Positions 39,889-49,361 of a stretch of DNA of 64,000 nt are shown here, piece after piece. Below the pieces are notes generated by a model that made no database searches, was not told where the DNA came from, and saw only the letters and a list, made by a program, of their open reading frames with translations. Position numbers and translations under genes: made by a program. Position 1 is the stretch's first letter; every line of letters starts with the position of its first letter. The stretch is from Flammeovirga agarivorans (GTDB lineage: Bacteria; Bacteroidota; Bacteroidia; Cytophagales; Flammeovirgaceae), in contig NZ_JABAIL010000003.1 of NCBI RefSeq assembly GCF_012641475.1, forward strand, positions 560,318 to 624,317, read 5' to 3'.

Positions 39889-39901
39889 GACTAAGCATAT
39901 T

Positions 39902-42481
39902 TTACAATTCCTCCTCCTTAAAAATCACATACCAACCACTACCGTAAGTGGAAACATAAAACTTATCAGGTGTGTAATTATCAATGGCAATATCATTAAT
40001 ACGGTCTGATTGACCATTACCTTTATTGATCTTTACCCATGTTCTACCTGCATCTTTTGAAAGGTAAGTACCTGGATTTTTTCTCTTATTGCTGATATTT
40101 GGTAGGGTGGAAATAAGAATAACGTTATGGTCATAAAGTGCTGTTTCTACTCTGACAGTCCAAGGATAATCAAAGATTTTCTCCCATGTTTTCATACCAT
40201 CAGTGCTTCTCCATAACCCTCCATCATTAATACCACTTTTCTTACATCCAGCGGTGATATAAGCATTTCCTTTCTTATCAAAATGTATATCATTGATACC
40301 GAAGGAACCAGATATTTCTTTTGTCGAGCCTACCTTTTGCCAAGTATCACCCCCATCTTTCGATTTAAATAGACCTCCATTTTTATTTTGAACAGCCGCA
40401 AATAGAACATTTGATTTTTTAGGGTGCGTAGCAATAGCAGATACATCTGGATCAATTGGAAGACCGTTATTGATACTTTCCCAAGTTTTACCGCCGTCTT
40501 TGGAGCGATGTACTCCGAACCCTGCTTGAGAATCGCCTACATACTCTAAGGCTCTCGCATTTTTAGGAACATGGAAATACATAATATCAGGGTTTTCAAT
40601 GTTGAAAGTGATATTCAATTGATGAACAGATTGATCTCCGCTATGTGCTTTGACATTCCATTTCGGAATAGCTTCCCCATGTGAATGCCAAGTTTTACCT
40701 GCATCAATAGTTTTGAATAATTCACCTCTGTTATGCTGTCTAAAGAAAAGTGCATATCTGATATTAGTATCGGTTGGGTGAATGGCGAAAGTGCTTAAAG
40801 ATTGCTCATGCTCAGTGAATTTATGCACTGAGGCTGATTGTGCTCCTTTTCTGATTTCTTTTCCTAAGTCATTGGTGATCCAAAGGCTATTTTCACCTGC
40901 AGCACAAAACACCTGATGTGGTAAGTCTGGATGTTGGTAGAAACCGTGTCCTGGAAGATTAGAATTACCACCTCCAACATAATTTCCATTTCCGATTTCA
41001 ATATCATCAATATCTACCCAAGTCGCTCCTTTGTCATAAGAAAACATTGAAATTTTGGCCATCTGAGTATGTAGAATACTTCCATCACAATTAAAGCGGA
41101 CAAAATTACAACCCTTACGGTCATAAGGGTCTCTTGCCATCCATCTTTTGAGGTATTTCAATTCGACATTATTGCCGATAGGGTTGTTTCTTTTTGTCCA
41201 ATAGTCAGCATCTTCGGAATTAGCTTCCCAATTTTGCCCATTTCTAAACGTCACAAACCAGTGTTTTCCTCCATCTTTGGTTCTCCAAAGTTGACCTGGC
41301 ATAAAATTATTCCGAGAGGCATTAGAGTATTCATTGTTGACATAAATATTGTTGATGTCATTGGGATCGACTTCTATGGTATTGAATCGTTGTGTGATTG
41401 AAAAAGGTAATTCAGGGAAAGCCATTTTAGCTTCTTTGTCCTTCATGCCGAAGTAATAGGCAATGGCATGATAGTAACTTTTCATGATGGATGGAATTGA
41501 TTTAAATTGTCGCATATCAATAGCAATATCTCCACTGATATTTACCCAACTTTCACCTTCATCATCACTTCTAAAAATTCCTCCTTTATCGTCGATTATA
41601 GTTTGCCCCTCTTTCTTCCAAGTCACGTTATTAATAACAAATAAGGTGAGTTTTTTCGTATTGGTATCAAAGTGATGTGTAAAGCTTCTCATTACTTCAT
41701 GTCCAAAACCTTTTGTCTTTTGCTTCCAAGTTTTACCTCCATTGGTTGACTTGTAAAACCCTCTATTGGTACTTGCATATACTGTTTTAGAAGAGTTTGG
41801 GTCTACCAAAATAGATTCTACTTCTGTTTTTGGATGGATACCATTGACGACCAACTTCCAAGTTTTTCCACCGTTTGTAGTTTTGTAAATCTGACCTTGA
41901 CTCTTGGGGTGAGTATTAGCTCCGTGAGGTTTTGACTGGGGAAATAATGCTCTACCCAGTTCTCTCATTTTTCCTCCCCCAACATACCAAACTTGATCGT
42001 CTTTTGGATCTACGGTGATACAGGCCATGAATTTATTATCGAACTGAGGCTCAAGTATATTCTGCCACTTAGCTCCTTTATCATATGTCACATAAATACC
42101 ATTGTTGTTTCTATCTGTACAAAAACCAAAATCAGGATTTTGCCTTGAGAAATCAATGCTTCTAAATTCTCTGGGTCCTCTCAAGCCTTCGTTCAGGCCA
42201 GGGCCGTCAGGGTCTAATACACTTTCGTAGGTAAAGCCGCCATCTGTAGATCGATAAGAGTTCCCCATATTGGGTCCAATAAAAAGTACTTTTGGATCTG
42301 TTGGGTGCCAAAAGGCCGATTTATTATTACCACTCATACCAGGACCAAATTGATACCATTGATAGGAGGGGTCGGAGGCGACATCCTTTTCTTTTAAAGA
42401 ATGGAAAAAGTGTTCCCCACCTTGCGCAAAGCAAGATAGAGAACACATCATCCATAAGATTGGATAGAGTATTTTTCTCAT
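39902..42481 (-). CDS. Twin beta-propeller Asp-box protein (GH74/sortilin-like fold), paralogue 2
   Basis: An 859-residue protein with a signal peptide (about 1-20, CFAQ). Asp-box motifs recur through the chain (STDGGFTY, TNGGKTWK, STNGGKTWK, SDDEGESW, TKDGGKHW, SYDKGATW, SKDGGKTW, SKDGGDTW, STDGMKTW, SKDAGRTW), the pattern of two seven-bladed propellers. The block order is the same as in paralogue 1 immediately upstream: QFGPGMSGNN, FWHPTD, GPNMGNSYRSTD, GPREFRSIDFSRQNPDFGF, SNLPGHGFYQHPD. It has neither the extra N-terminal domain nor the T9SS tail of paralogue 1, so it is probably periplasmic. It is the last gene of the susC operon. Function unknown; a glycan lyase or hydrolase is a reasonable hypothesis. 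Confidence 0.8.
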   Translation of the reverse strand: MRKILYPILWMMCSLSCFAQGGEHFFHSLKEKDVASDPSYQWYQFGPGMSGNNKSAFWHPTDPKVLFIGPNMGNSYRSTDGGFTYESVLDPDGPGLNEGLRGPREFRSIDFSRQNPDFGFCTDRNNNGIYVTYDKGAKWQNILEPQFDNKFMACITVDPKDDQVWYVGGGKMRELGRALFPQSKPHGANTHPKSQGQIYKTTNGGKTWKLVVNGIHPKTEVESILVDPNSSKTVYASTNRGFYKSTNGGKTWKQKTKGFGHEVMRSFTHHFDTNTKKLTLFVINNVTWKKEGQTIIDDKGGIFRSDDEGESWVNISGDIAIDMRQFKSIPSIMKSYYHAIAYYFGMKDKEAKMAFPELPFSITQRFNTIEVDPNDINNIYVNNEYSNASRNNFMPGQLWRTKDGGKHWFVTFRNGQNWEANSEDADYWTKRNNPIGNNVELKYLKRWMARDPYDRKGCNFVRFNCDGSILHTQMAKISMFSYDKGATWVDIDDIEIGNGNYVGGGNSNLPGHGFYQHPDLPHQVFCAAGENSLWITNDLGKEIRKGAQSASVHKFTEHEQSLSTFAIHPTDTNIRYALFFRQHNRGELFKTIDAGKTWHSHGEAIPKWNVKAHSGDQSVHQLNITFNIENPDIMYFHVPKNARALEYVGDSQAGFGVHRSKDGGKTWESINNGLPIDPDVSAIATHPKKSNVLFAAVQNKNGGLFKSKDGGDTWQKVGSTKEISGSFGINDIHFDKKGNAYITAGCKKSGINDGGLWRSTDGMKTWEKIFDYPWTVRVETALYDHNVILISTLPNISNKRKNPGTYLSKDAGRTWVKINKGNGQSDRINDIAIDNYTPDKFYVSTYGSGWYVIFKEEEL

Positions 42482-42483
42482 TT

Positions 42484-45400
42484 TTATTCTTTTAAGAACT
42501 TAAATTGATAAATCTTAGAAGCGGTTTCGACATTCAAAATATACATACCTTTAGCTAATGATGTCGAATTGATCACTAACTTATTGTTATTGACAAATTG
42601 AGGTACTGATTGTATTTGTCCAGATAAATTATAAATCGTAGCTTTTTCTAAGTATTCGATTGAACTATTTCCTTTGATATATATTTTCCCTGTTGTTGGA
42701 TTAGGATATACCACCCAATTGATGCCTTCATCTGGAGGAAGGTTAACAGGTTCTTCTACGACATTGATTTCTGTTACAGCCTCAAGTGAAGTACCGATGA
42801 TACGGGCATATACCTTAGTATTGCCTTCTGCTTTTCCCTTTACTTTTCCAGCCGATGTAATCGATGCAATAGTTTCATCTTCACTAACTAATTCAATACC
42901 TTGGTAGTATGCATTTTCAGGGTAGACCACAACTTTTAGTTGTTTTGTTGCACCAGGTCTGAGCTCAATATTTTCTTCTTCAAAGTAAATCAATTCAGGC
43001 TGGATCACCTCGTCTTGGTTTAGGGCCATGTACCAACCACTACCATATGTTGAAGCGTAATATTTTCCTGGAACAAATTGATCAATAGCAATATCATTCA
43101 CCCTGTCTGATTGACCATTTCCAGTATTGATTTTTTCCCAAGTATCACCTGCATCTTTTGATAAATACAGACCAGCGTTTAACCTGTCAATAGTTGTATT
43201 GGCTAGGGTCGAAACTAATATCACATTTGGATCATATTTAGCAATTTCAACTCTATTTGTCCAAGGATAGTCGAAAATTCTACTCCAAGATTCCATATTG
43301 TCTTCACTTACCCAAAGTCCTCCATCGTCGGCATCTCCATTTTTAGATCCAGAAGTAATATATACTTTTCCATTGTCACTGAAATGTATATCATTAATAC
43401 CAAAAGATTTGGAAATAGCAGATGTAGAAGCAACTTCGGCCCATGTTGTACCTTGGTTTTCTGATTTGAATAGACCTCCATTTGAATGTTGAACGCAGGC
43501 AAAAATTGTAGAAGTATTCTCAGGATGTAATGCTATTCTAGTTACATCAGGTTCATTGGGTAAACCACTGTTTACTTCCTCCCAAGTAACACCACCATCG
43601 GTAGATCTATGGACACCAAAACCTGTAACTGAATTTCCAACAAACTCTATGTTATTGGCTCTTTTAGGTACACAGAAATAGAGGTTTTCAGTATCGTTAG
43701 GGTCGATGGTTAATTGCATTTGATGAACGGATTGATCTCCACCTCCGTCAACCATATCCCATTCTGGAATGGCAGTACCTATTGCCTCCCATGTATCACC
43801 TCCATCCAAAGAACGAAGGCATTCACCTCGATGATGCTGTCTGAAGAATAAAGCATAATGTTTATCCGTATCATGAGGATCTATTGCATAAGAACTAATC
43901 GATTGTTCTGCGTCTGTCAATGATTTGTATTGTACAGCCTGTGCACCTTCTCTAATATGGTTTCCTTCGTCATTAGTAATCCATAATGAGTTTTCTCCAG
44001 CAAGACAATAGACTTGATTTAAATCTGGATGTTGGAAAAATCCATGTCCAGGTAAATTACTATTTCCTGCACCAACAAAATTATCTGAACCAGGTGTTAC
44101 TTCGATGTCATCAATATCTACCCATGTATCGCCTTTATCATAAGACATCAGTGATACCTTTGCCATATTTGCATGAAGTACTTTTCCATCAGCACTAAAG
44201 CGGGCAAAGTTGGTCCCTTTTCTTTCATAGTCATCTCTTACCATCCAATGTTTTAGATAGTTGAGTGTGATATTACTGCCCATTGGGTTTCCTCTATTTT
44301 CCCAATAGCTTTTATCTGGAGAATCGCTTTCCCAGTTTTTACCATTCCTAAGAGTAATATACCAATGTTCACCACCATCTTTTGATCTCCACAATTGACC
44401 GGGTTTGAAGTTGTTTTTTGATGCATTTGAGTATTCATTATTAAGGTAAATATTGTCTACATCATTAGGGTCAACTTCAATCGTATTAAAACGTTGAGTG
44501 ATCTTGGTGGGCAATTCGGGGTATTGTTCAACGGCCTCATTGTATGATATTCCAAAGAAATGAGCTACAGTAGTGTAATAACTCTTTTTAATGCCTGAAT
44601 TATCTTCAAACTGAGTAAGATCTAAAGCAAGATCACCATTAATTTTTGTCCAAGATTCACCATGATCGGTACTTTTAAAAATACCACCACCACTATCAGT
44701 TACCGTCTGCCCATCTGCTTTCCAAGTAATATCATTAATGACAAAAAGAATCACTTTGTTGGTATTGGTATTATGGAAGTAGGCCATTGCTCGCATGACA
44801 TCATGATCAAATCCGTTGGTTTTCTTTACCCAATTTTTACCTCCGTCAGTACTTTTGTAAAACCCTCTGTTTGTACTCGCAAATACTATCAGTGAGTTTT
44901 TTGGGTTAACCAATATAGTTTCCACTTCTGTCTTTTCATGAAGACCTTGGTTCATTAAAGTCCAAGTCTGCCCTTTGTCTGTACTCTTCCAGATTTTTCC
45001 TTGGCTGTTAGGGTCAATGTAAGTTCCATGAGGGTCACTTTTGGGAAATAAGACTCTACCAAAATCTCTCATTTTTCCACCACCGGCATACCAAGTATCT
45101 TCGTCATTAGGGTCAACAGAAACACAAGAGATATAAATTCCTTCAAAAGGTTCTTCATTGATCAGCTCCCATGACTTGCCTTTGTTGATGGTCTTATAAA
45201 TACCTAGATTTCGTCTGTCCGTAGCAAAACCAAAGTCAGGGTTTTGTCTGGAAAAATCTATACTATATAACTCTCGGGGACCTCTTTCTCCTGTATCCAT
45301 GCCTTTAGCGTCTGCATTTAACATAGACTCATAAGTTTCTCCTTGGTCTGTTGTTCTGTATACATTGCCCATATTCGGGCCGATAAATAAAGTATTTTCG

Positions 45401-46083
45401 TCAGTAGGGTGCCAAAATGCTACTTTGTTATTTCCACTCATTCCAGGTCCAAACTGAGACCATTTGACATTTGGATTTGACGTGACATTTGTAGTTTTTA
45501 ATTCTTGGAAAAAATCATCACCGAGCTTCTTTATCAAGAAGTTGTCAAATAATAGCTCTCCTTTTCCTTCTGAATGTGATTGAAAAGAGAATAGTACATA
45601 ACCATTTTCATCTGTAACAGAAGGAGTAAAACTAAATTTCACTTGTACCCATTCTGAACTTTCTAATGGTGAAAGATTCACTTGACCAATTTTAGTATCG
45701 TCAGATGAAAAGAATTTAATATTAGAATTCTGGTTGTCTGTTTTAGTTAATGCTTTATAGTAGAAAGAGATTTTATAGACTTTACCTTCTTCCCATTTGA
45801 TATTTTTAAACGAGGTAAAGTTACATTTTTGATTTGTAGTATTGAATTGAATTCGACAGCTACTATTACCTTCAAATTGGTCTGAATTATATTTTTCAAA
45901 TATAGGTAAACCATTATATATATTCGACTCCCATTCGGAAGAAATTTCCCCTTCAAAACCTGAAAAGAATAGAGTTTCAGCTTCTGAAGAAATTTTCAAT
46001 GTTGACTGTTTATCCTCTTCACCCCATGTTTTAAAAAGTGTAGCAAAGGATAGTACAATAAGTAATAAGTAATTCTTTTTCAT
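42484..46083 (-). CDS. Secreted twin beta-propeller protein with carbohydrate-binding-like, Big_2 and T9SS domains, paralogue 1
   Basis: The frame is open to 46143, but the ATG at 46083 begins the signal peptide (MKKNYLLLIVLSFATL), giving about 1199 residues. Order: a beta-sandwich resembling carbohydrate-binding modules (about 25-185, LFFSGFEGEISSEWES to LLFDNFLIKK); two propellers with a dozen Asp boxes (STDQGETY, STDGGKNW, STDHGESW, SLDGGDTW, STDGGVTW, SKDAGDTW); a Big_2-like domain (FEEENIELRPGATKQLKVVVYP to YARIIGTS); and a type IX secretion C-terminal domain (VYPNPTTGKIYIKG to the end). It should be exported to the cell surface or medium, which suits initial polymer attack. It follows the susCDE genes after a strong hairpin. 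Confidence 0.85.
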   Translation of the reverse strand: MKKNYLLLIVLSFATLFKTWGEEDKQSTLKISSEAETLFFSGFEGEISSEWESNIYNGLPIFEKYNSDQFEGNSSCRIQFNTTNQKCNFTSFKNIKWEEGKVYKISFYYKALTKTDNQNSNIKFFSSDDTKIGQVNLSPLESSEWVQVKFSFTPSVTDENGYVLFSFQSHSEGKGELLFDNFLIKKLGDDFFQELKTTNVTSNPNVKWSQFGPGMSGNNKVAFWHPTDENTLFIGPNMGNVYRTTDQGETYESMLNADAKGMDTGERGPRELYSIDFSRQNPDFGFATDRRNLGIYKTINKGKSWELINEEPFEGIYISCVSVDPNDEDTWYAGGGKMRDFGRVLFPKSDPHGTYIDPNSQGKIWKSTDKGQTWTLMNQGLHEKTEVETILVNPKNSLIVFASTNRGFYKSTDGGKNWVKKTNGFDHDVMRAMAYFHNTNTNKVILFVINDITWKADGQTVTDSGGGIFKSTDHGESWTKINGDLALDLTQFEDNSGIKKSYYTTVAHFFGISYNEAVEQYPELPTKITQRFNTIEVDPNDVDNIYLNNEYSNASKNNFKPGQLWRSKDGGEHWYITLRNGKNWESDSPDKSYWENRGNPMGSNITLNYLKHWMVRDDYERKGTNFARFSADGKVLHANMAKVSLMSYDKGDTWVDIDDIEVTPGSDNFVGAGNSNLPGHGFFQHPDLNQVYCLAGENSLWITNDEGNHIREGAQAVQYKSLTDAEQSISSYAIDPHDTDKHYALFFRQHHRGECLRSLDGGDTWEAIGTAIPEWDMVDGGGDQSVHQMQLTIDPNDTENLYFCVPKRANNIEFVGNSVTGFGVHRSTDGGVTWEEVNSGLPNEPDVTRIALHPENTSTIFACVQHSNGGLFKSENQGTTWAEVASTSAISKSFGINDIHFSDNGKVYITSGSKNGDADDGGLWVSEDNMESWSRIFDYPWTNRVEIAKYDPNVILVSTLANTTIDRLNAGLYLSKDAGDTWEKINTGNGQSDRVNDIAIDQFVPGKYYASTYGSGWYMALNQDEVIQPELIYFEEENIELRPGATKQLKVVVYPENAYYQGIELVSEDETIASITSAGKVKGKAEGNTKVYARIIGTSLEAVTEINVVEEPVNLPPDEGINWVVYPNPTTGKIYIKGNSSIEYLEKATIYNLSGQIQSVPQFVNNNKLVINSTSLAKGMYILNVETASKIYQFKFLKE

Positions 46084-46138
46084 TTCGTTGTATTTAGGAA
46101 GTTGAGTGAAGTGAAATAGGGGCACACAGAAAAGAGGT

Positions 46139-46183
46139 AACAAGGAGGAATCGAAATTTTGAAGATCAAAATTCCTCCTTGTT
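46139..46183 (-). other. Intra-operon hairpin after the SusE-position gene
   Basis: A 12-bp outer stem (46139-46150 with 46172-46183) is extended by an inner TTTG/CAAA stem across a bulge. It lies 24 bases past the lipoprotein stop on the minus strand, with only a weak T-rich tail, so partial termination or mRNA processing is likely. Confidence 0.6.
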
Positions 46184-46206
46184 CCTAGTATTTCTTTTAC
46201 CTTAAT

Positions 46207-47685
46207 TTAGTGTTGTGAAAAGACTAAATGATCTACTAATAATTGAGCAGTTTCATTTGGTTCTGCAATAAAATCGAATTGAACATTTGTATTGATAAAC
46301 TCTTTTGTAATCGGTTCATTCGAGAAGTAAGTGATTTTTACCCATTCGCCATCTACCAATTGATCTTGGAAAGTTTTATTCATAGAATCTCCAGTATCTG
46401 CATCTTTTAGCGTTACTTTTAATACTCTGATATTTCCAACAGCTTTTGCATAGAATTCAAAAGTGTAGTTATATTCAGCTGAAACAGGGAAATAACCTTC
46501 TGTCATTTCTATGGTTAGTTTCGAGCCATTTCCATTTTTATGTTCGTAGGGTTCAAAATCTACTTGTAAATAATAATCTCCATCAACTGCAGTAGTTGCA
46601 TCTTTGATTACATTCATTGCACCAGATCCTACCCATTTCCCATCATTGAAAGGAGCATAAGTACTATTTTCAAAACTGCCATTTGTAAAAAAGTTATGTT
46701 GATACCCTTCGACTTCCATATCAGTAAACTCTTCTAGTTTTACACCATCAATAGATTGAAGATCACCAGCTTCACCTGAATGATTGTATGTAACATACAA
46801 TTGAGAGAAAGTAGGATCAACAAATAGAATAATCGTATTATTTACTTCCCCTGATGCAGCAAGGTGATTAATTGTAAGCACATTATTATCAGCATCTCTA
46901 ATTGTAAAGTTGTTGATTGTACTGTCTGTGATTGTTTCTAAATCGAGGTCTCTGTTAAACTTCACAAAGATATTACCTTCTTCATCCTGTGTCATTTGAT
47001 CCACTCTGAAAGGTACAGTTGATGGAACCACTTCGATTAGACCATTTTTGTAAATAGTATTTCCTGTGCCTTTTACAGGTTCTTTTCGAGAAGCAAAAAG
47101 GCCGATATCATAAACACCTGGTTTTACAAATTCAATTCTAGCCACAGAATCTTTTACAGTTTGATCTAATGTCGTTAACCATTCGAAAGTATCAGGTTGT
47201 CCTTGACTAGTACTCTTAAATGTAACAAAAGCACCAGATTCCATAATGTATTTTCCATTAGACTCTACATAATCACCTTCGATTTCAATCACTTCAAAGT
47301 CAGGAGTTACTGCTGAGTCGTAGACTGTAATATAGAATGTTGAATCATAATTTAATTCTTCATCACCGAAATCCAACTGGATTTTAACGGGAACTACACC
47401 GGTATTTTCAAATTGAACATGAGCAATATGTTCCGTTAATACAGTGTCTTCATTATTGGTGAAATAAGAAGGTCCGTCTATGGTCCATTCTCTTACATAT
47501 TCACCTCTTGATGCATCAGTAAATGAAAAGGTCCCACCAAGTGTAGTCACTAAATCTTTACTATTCGATTCAGTACTAAAAACATATATATCTGTAATCT
47601 TGTCGTACTCAAATTCCTCCTTACAAGAGAAGAAAGTCATTAAGCAGAAAAGAACCATAAAAAAGTTTGTTCCTTTTAATTTCAT
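46207..47685 (-). CDS. SusE-position surface glycan-binding lipoprotein (predicted)
   Basis: A 492-residue protein with a lipoprotein signal (Cys21 in FFSC) followed by acidic residues (KEEFEYD), as needed for surface export of Bacteroidota lipoproteins. The chain contains PKD/immunoglobulin-like beta domains (TLGGTFSFTDASRGEYVREWTIDG; ITDSTINNFTIRDADNNVLT is typical of a SwmB/Big-type domain). The C-terminal beta-sandwich (NFFTNGSFENSTYAPFNDGKW to LLVDHLVF) resembles a CBM4/9-type carbohydrate-binding module. Position after susC and susD is that of SusE/SusF-like proteins, which hold polysaccharide at the outer membrane. Sequence similarity to SusE itself is not evident. Confidence 0.75.
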   Translation of the reverse strand: MKLKGTNFFMVLFCLMTFFSCKEEFEYDKITDIYVFSTESNSKDLVTTLGGTFSFTDASRGEYVREWTIDGPSYFTNNEDTVLTEHIAHVQFENTGVVPVKIQLDFGDEELNYDSTFYITVYDSAVTPDFEVIEIEGDYVESNGKYIMESGAFVTFKSTSQGQPDTFEWLTTLDQTVKDSVARIEFVKPGVYDIGLFASRKEPVKGTGNTIYKNGLIEVVPSTVPFRVDQMTQDEEGNIFVKFNRDLDLETITDSTINNFTIRDADNNVLTINHLAASGEVNNTIILFVDPTFSQLYVTYNHSGEAGDLQSIDGVKLEEFTDMEVEGYQHNFFTNGSFENSTYAPFNDGKWVGSGAMNVIKDATTAVDGDYYLQVDFEPYEHKNGNGSKLTIEMTEGYFPVSAEYNYTFEFYAKAVGNIRVLKVTLKDADTGDSMNKTFQDQLVDGEWVKITYFSNEPITKEFINTNVQFDFIAEPNETAQLLVDHLVFSQH

Positions 47686-47696
47686 TTTACTTCAAT

Positions 47697-49352
47697 TTAT
47701 AGGTTAGGATTAGATAGTAATTCATCAATTGGAATAGGGAAGTAGTTATGATAATCAGGTGTATAACTTGCTGATGCATCTTGGAATTCTTGTAAAACTT
47801 CTTCTCCTTTTGGACCTTCCGTTGCATCTTCCGGTAGTTCGAAAAGAATCTTCTTACTCATGTAATACTTCTTCTTTGCAAGGCGGTCATATTGTTCTTT
47901 TATCACTCCCCATCTTCTCATGTCTACCCAACGCGTATCATGACCTTCGAACATTAACTCCAACGGACGTTCAACATACATAATATGTTCCATTAGCTTT
48001 TCTGCAGTATTGTATTCGTTATGATCCAATGGCATTACTGCCGAACGAGTTCTAATTCTATTGATATAGTGTACTGCTTCAAAAGTACCACCATCACCAT
48101 TATTTTGAATTAAACATTCTGCATAAAGAAGGTAAACATCTGCTAAACGAATCACTCTTTCGTTTATACCTGAGATCGTTTTTGTTCCAATAGCTTCATA
48201 CTCATCCCACCAATTCTGGAATTTTCTTAAATAAGAGGACTCTTTGTTTTTGAAAGTACCGTGTACATCTGTTGGATGCTTTTGATAATATTCATAATCA
48301 TCATCAGCCATAACAATAGAATATTGAGAACGGATGGAGTGTGTTAAACCATCATTTCTAGGATCTGTAGGATCCATTTCGTCGTTTTGGAAAAGCATTG
48401 TGATCCAATAAGAAGGCATTGATAATCTACTACCATTTGCACCACTTGGAGCCAAATAAACACCTCTTCTTGTACCTTCTGTACCCGATGGGCCATCTAC
48501 AATTACACCACCACCATTAGGTTTCTGAGTATCTGAGAATGAAACTTCAAATATTGACTCAGAGTTAAATTCATGGTCTTTATCAAAGTTCCAACCAATT
48601 TCCGGAGTCAATTGATATAAATCGTCTCTTTCAATAATTTTAGCAAACTCATCTTGTGCTTTCACATATTCATGCTCATTGATATATACCTGACCCAAAA
48701 AAGCAGTTGCAGCTCCCCATGTTGCTCTACCTTTGTAGATATCATCCCATGTTTCAGGAAGTCTTTCTTGTGCATAAGTCAAGTCGCTAATAATCAAGGC
48801 AAGCACATCTTCTTTTGCACTTAAAGGTTGAGCAATTTCATCTTTCCCTTTCGCAACAGTGGTATGTAGAATGATAGAACCATGGTTGTAAGTACTATAC
48901 AACCAATAGTAGCAAATACCTCTGATGAAGTGAGCTTCTGCTAAACATAATTCTTTAGCATCCTCCTCCATATCAATAATATCTGGTACTTGATCTAAAA
49001 TCTGGTTTGTTCTAAAAACTGTTGTATACAGATCAGCCCATTTCAACTTGACAATACTCGTGTTATCATTAAACAATAGTTTTGATAACTCGACATACTG
49101 ATCATTCCAAATACTAGGTCGGCCAATATCAGATCTAGTGGGCATTTGAGCGGCAGAATTGCCACCCATTGATCCATGGTTTTGAAGACCGCTATAAGCT
49201 GCCATTAATCCCATAAAAGCCTCTTCTTCATTTTGCCAGAACTCTCGTTCTTCGATCGTATTTTTATTTTCTATATCAAACCAATCCTGACACCCAAAGA
49301 GGGTGAAAGCAATTAGTAAGCTTATGTTTATTTTTAATAGATTTTTCATCAT
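47697..49352 (-). CDS. susD: SusD family starch-binding-like outer-membrane lipoprotein
   Basis: A 551-residue protein with lipobox Cys21 (LFGC) and the SusD hallmarks: an N-terminal FWQNEEEAFMGLMAAYSGLQ helix, AEAHFIRGICYYWLYSTYN (the tetratricopeptide-like region), RLADVYLLYAECLI, AVHYINRIRTRSAV, and ERPLELMFEGHDTRWVDMRRWG, ending YFPIPIDELLSNPNL. SusD proteins form the lid over the SusC channel and capture oligosaccharides. The gene follows susC by 9 bases. Specificity cannot be read from the sequence. Confidence 0.96.
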   Translation of the reverse strand: MMKNLLKINISLLIAFTLFGCQDWFDIENKNTIEEREFWQNEEEAFMGLMAAYSGLQNHGSMGGNSAAQMPTRSDIGRPSIWNDQYVELSKLLFNDNTSIVKLKWADLYTTVFRTNQILDQVPDIIDMEEDAKELCLAEAHFIRGICYYWLYSTYNHGSIILHTTVAKGKDEIAQPLSAKEDVLALIISDLTYAQERLPETWDDIYKGRATWGAATAFLGQVYINEHEYVKAQDEFAKIIERDDLYQLTPEIGWNFDKDHEFNSESIFEVSFSDTQKPNGGGVIVDGPSGTEGTRRGVYLAPSGANGSRLSMPSYWITMLFQNDEMDPTDPRNDGLTHSIRSQYSIVMADDDYEYYQKHPTDVHGTFKNKESSYLRKFQNWWDEYEAIGTKTISGINERVIRLADVYLLYAECLIQNNGDGGTFEAVHYINRIRTRSAVMPLDHNEYNTAEKLMEHIMYVERPLELMFEGHDTRWVDMRRWGVIKEQYDRLAKKKYYMSKKILFELPEDATEGPKGEEVLQEFQDASASYTPDYHNYFPIPIDELLSNPNL

Positions 49353-49361
49353 GAGTAGTTT

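Noticed and set aside
36871-39901. Mobile element carrying the dehalogenase island
   Set aside because: No transposase, integrase, tRNA, direct repeats or terminal inverted repeats are visible at the edges; only the gene content suggests insertion.
43308-43502. Short ORFs on both strands inside the propeller and other large genes
   Set aside because: They lie in alternative frames of long, well-supported genes, lack signals of their own and encode low-complexity peptides.
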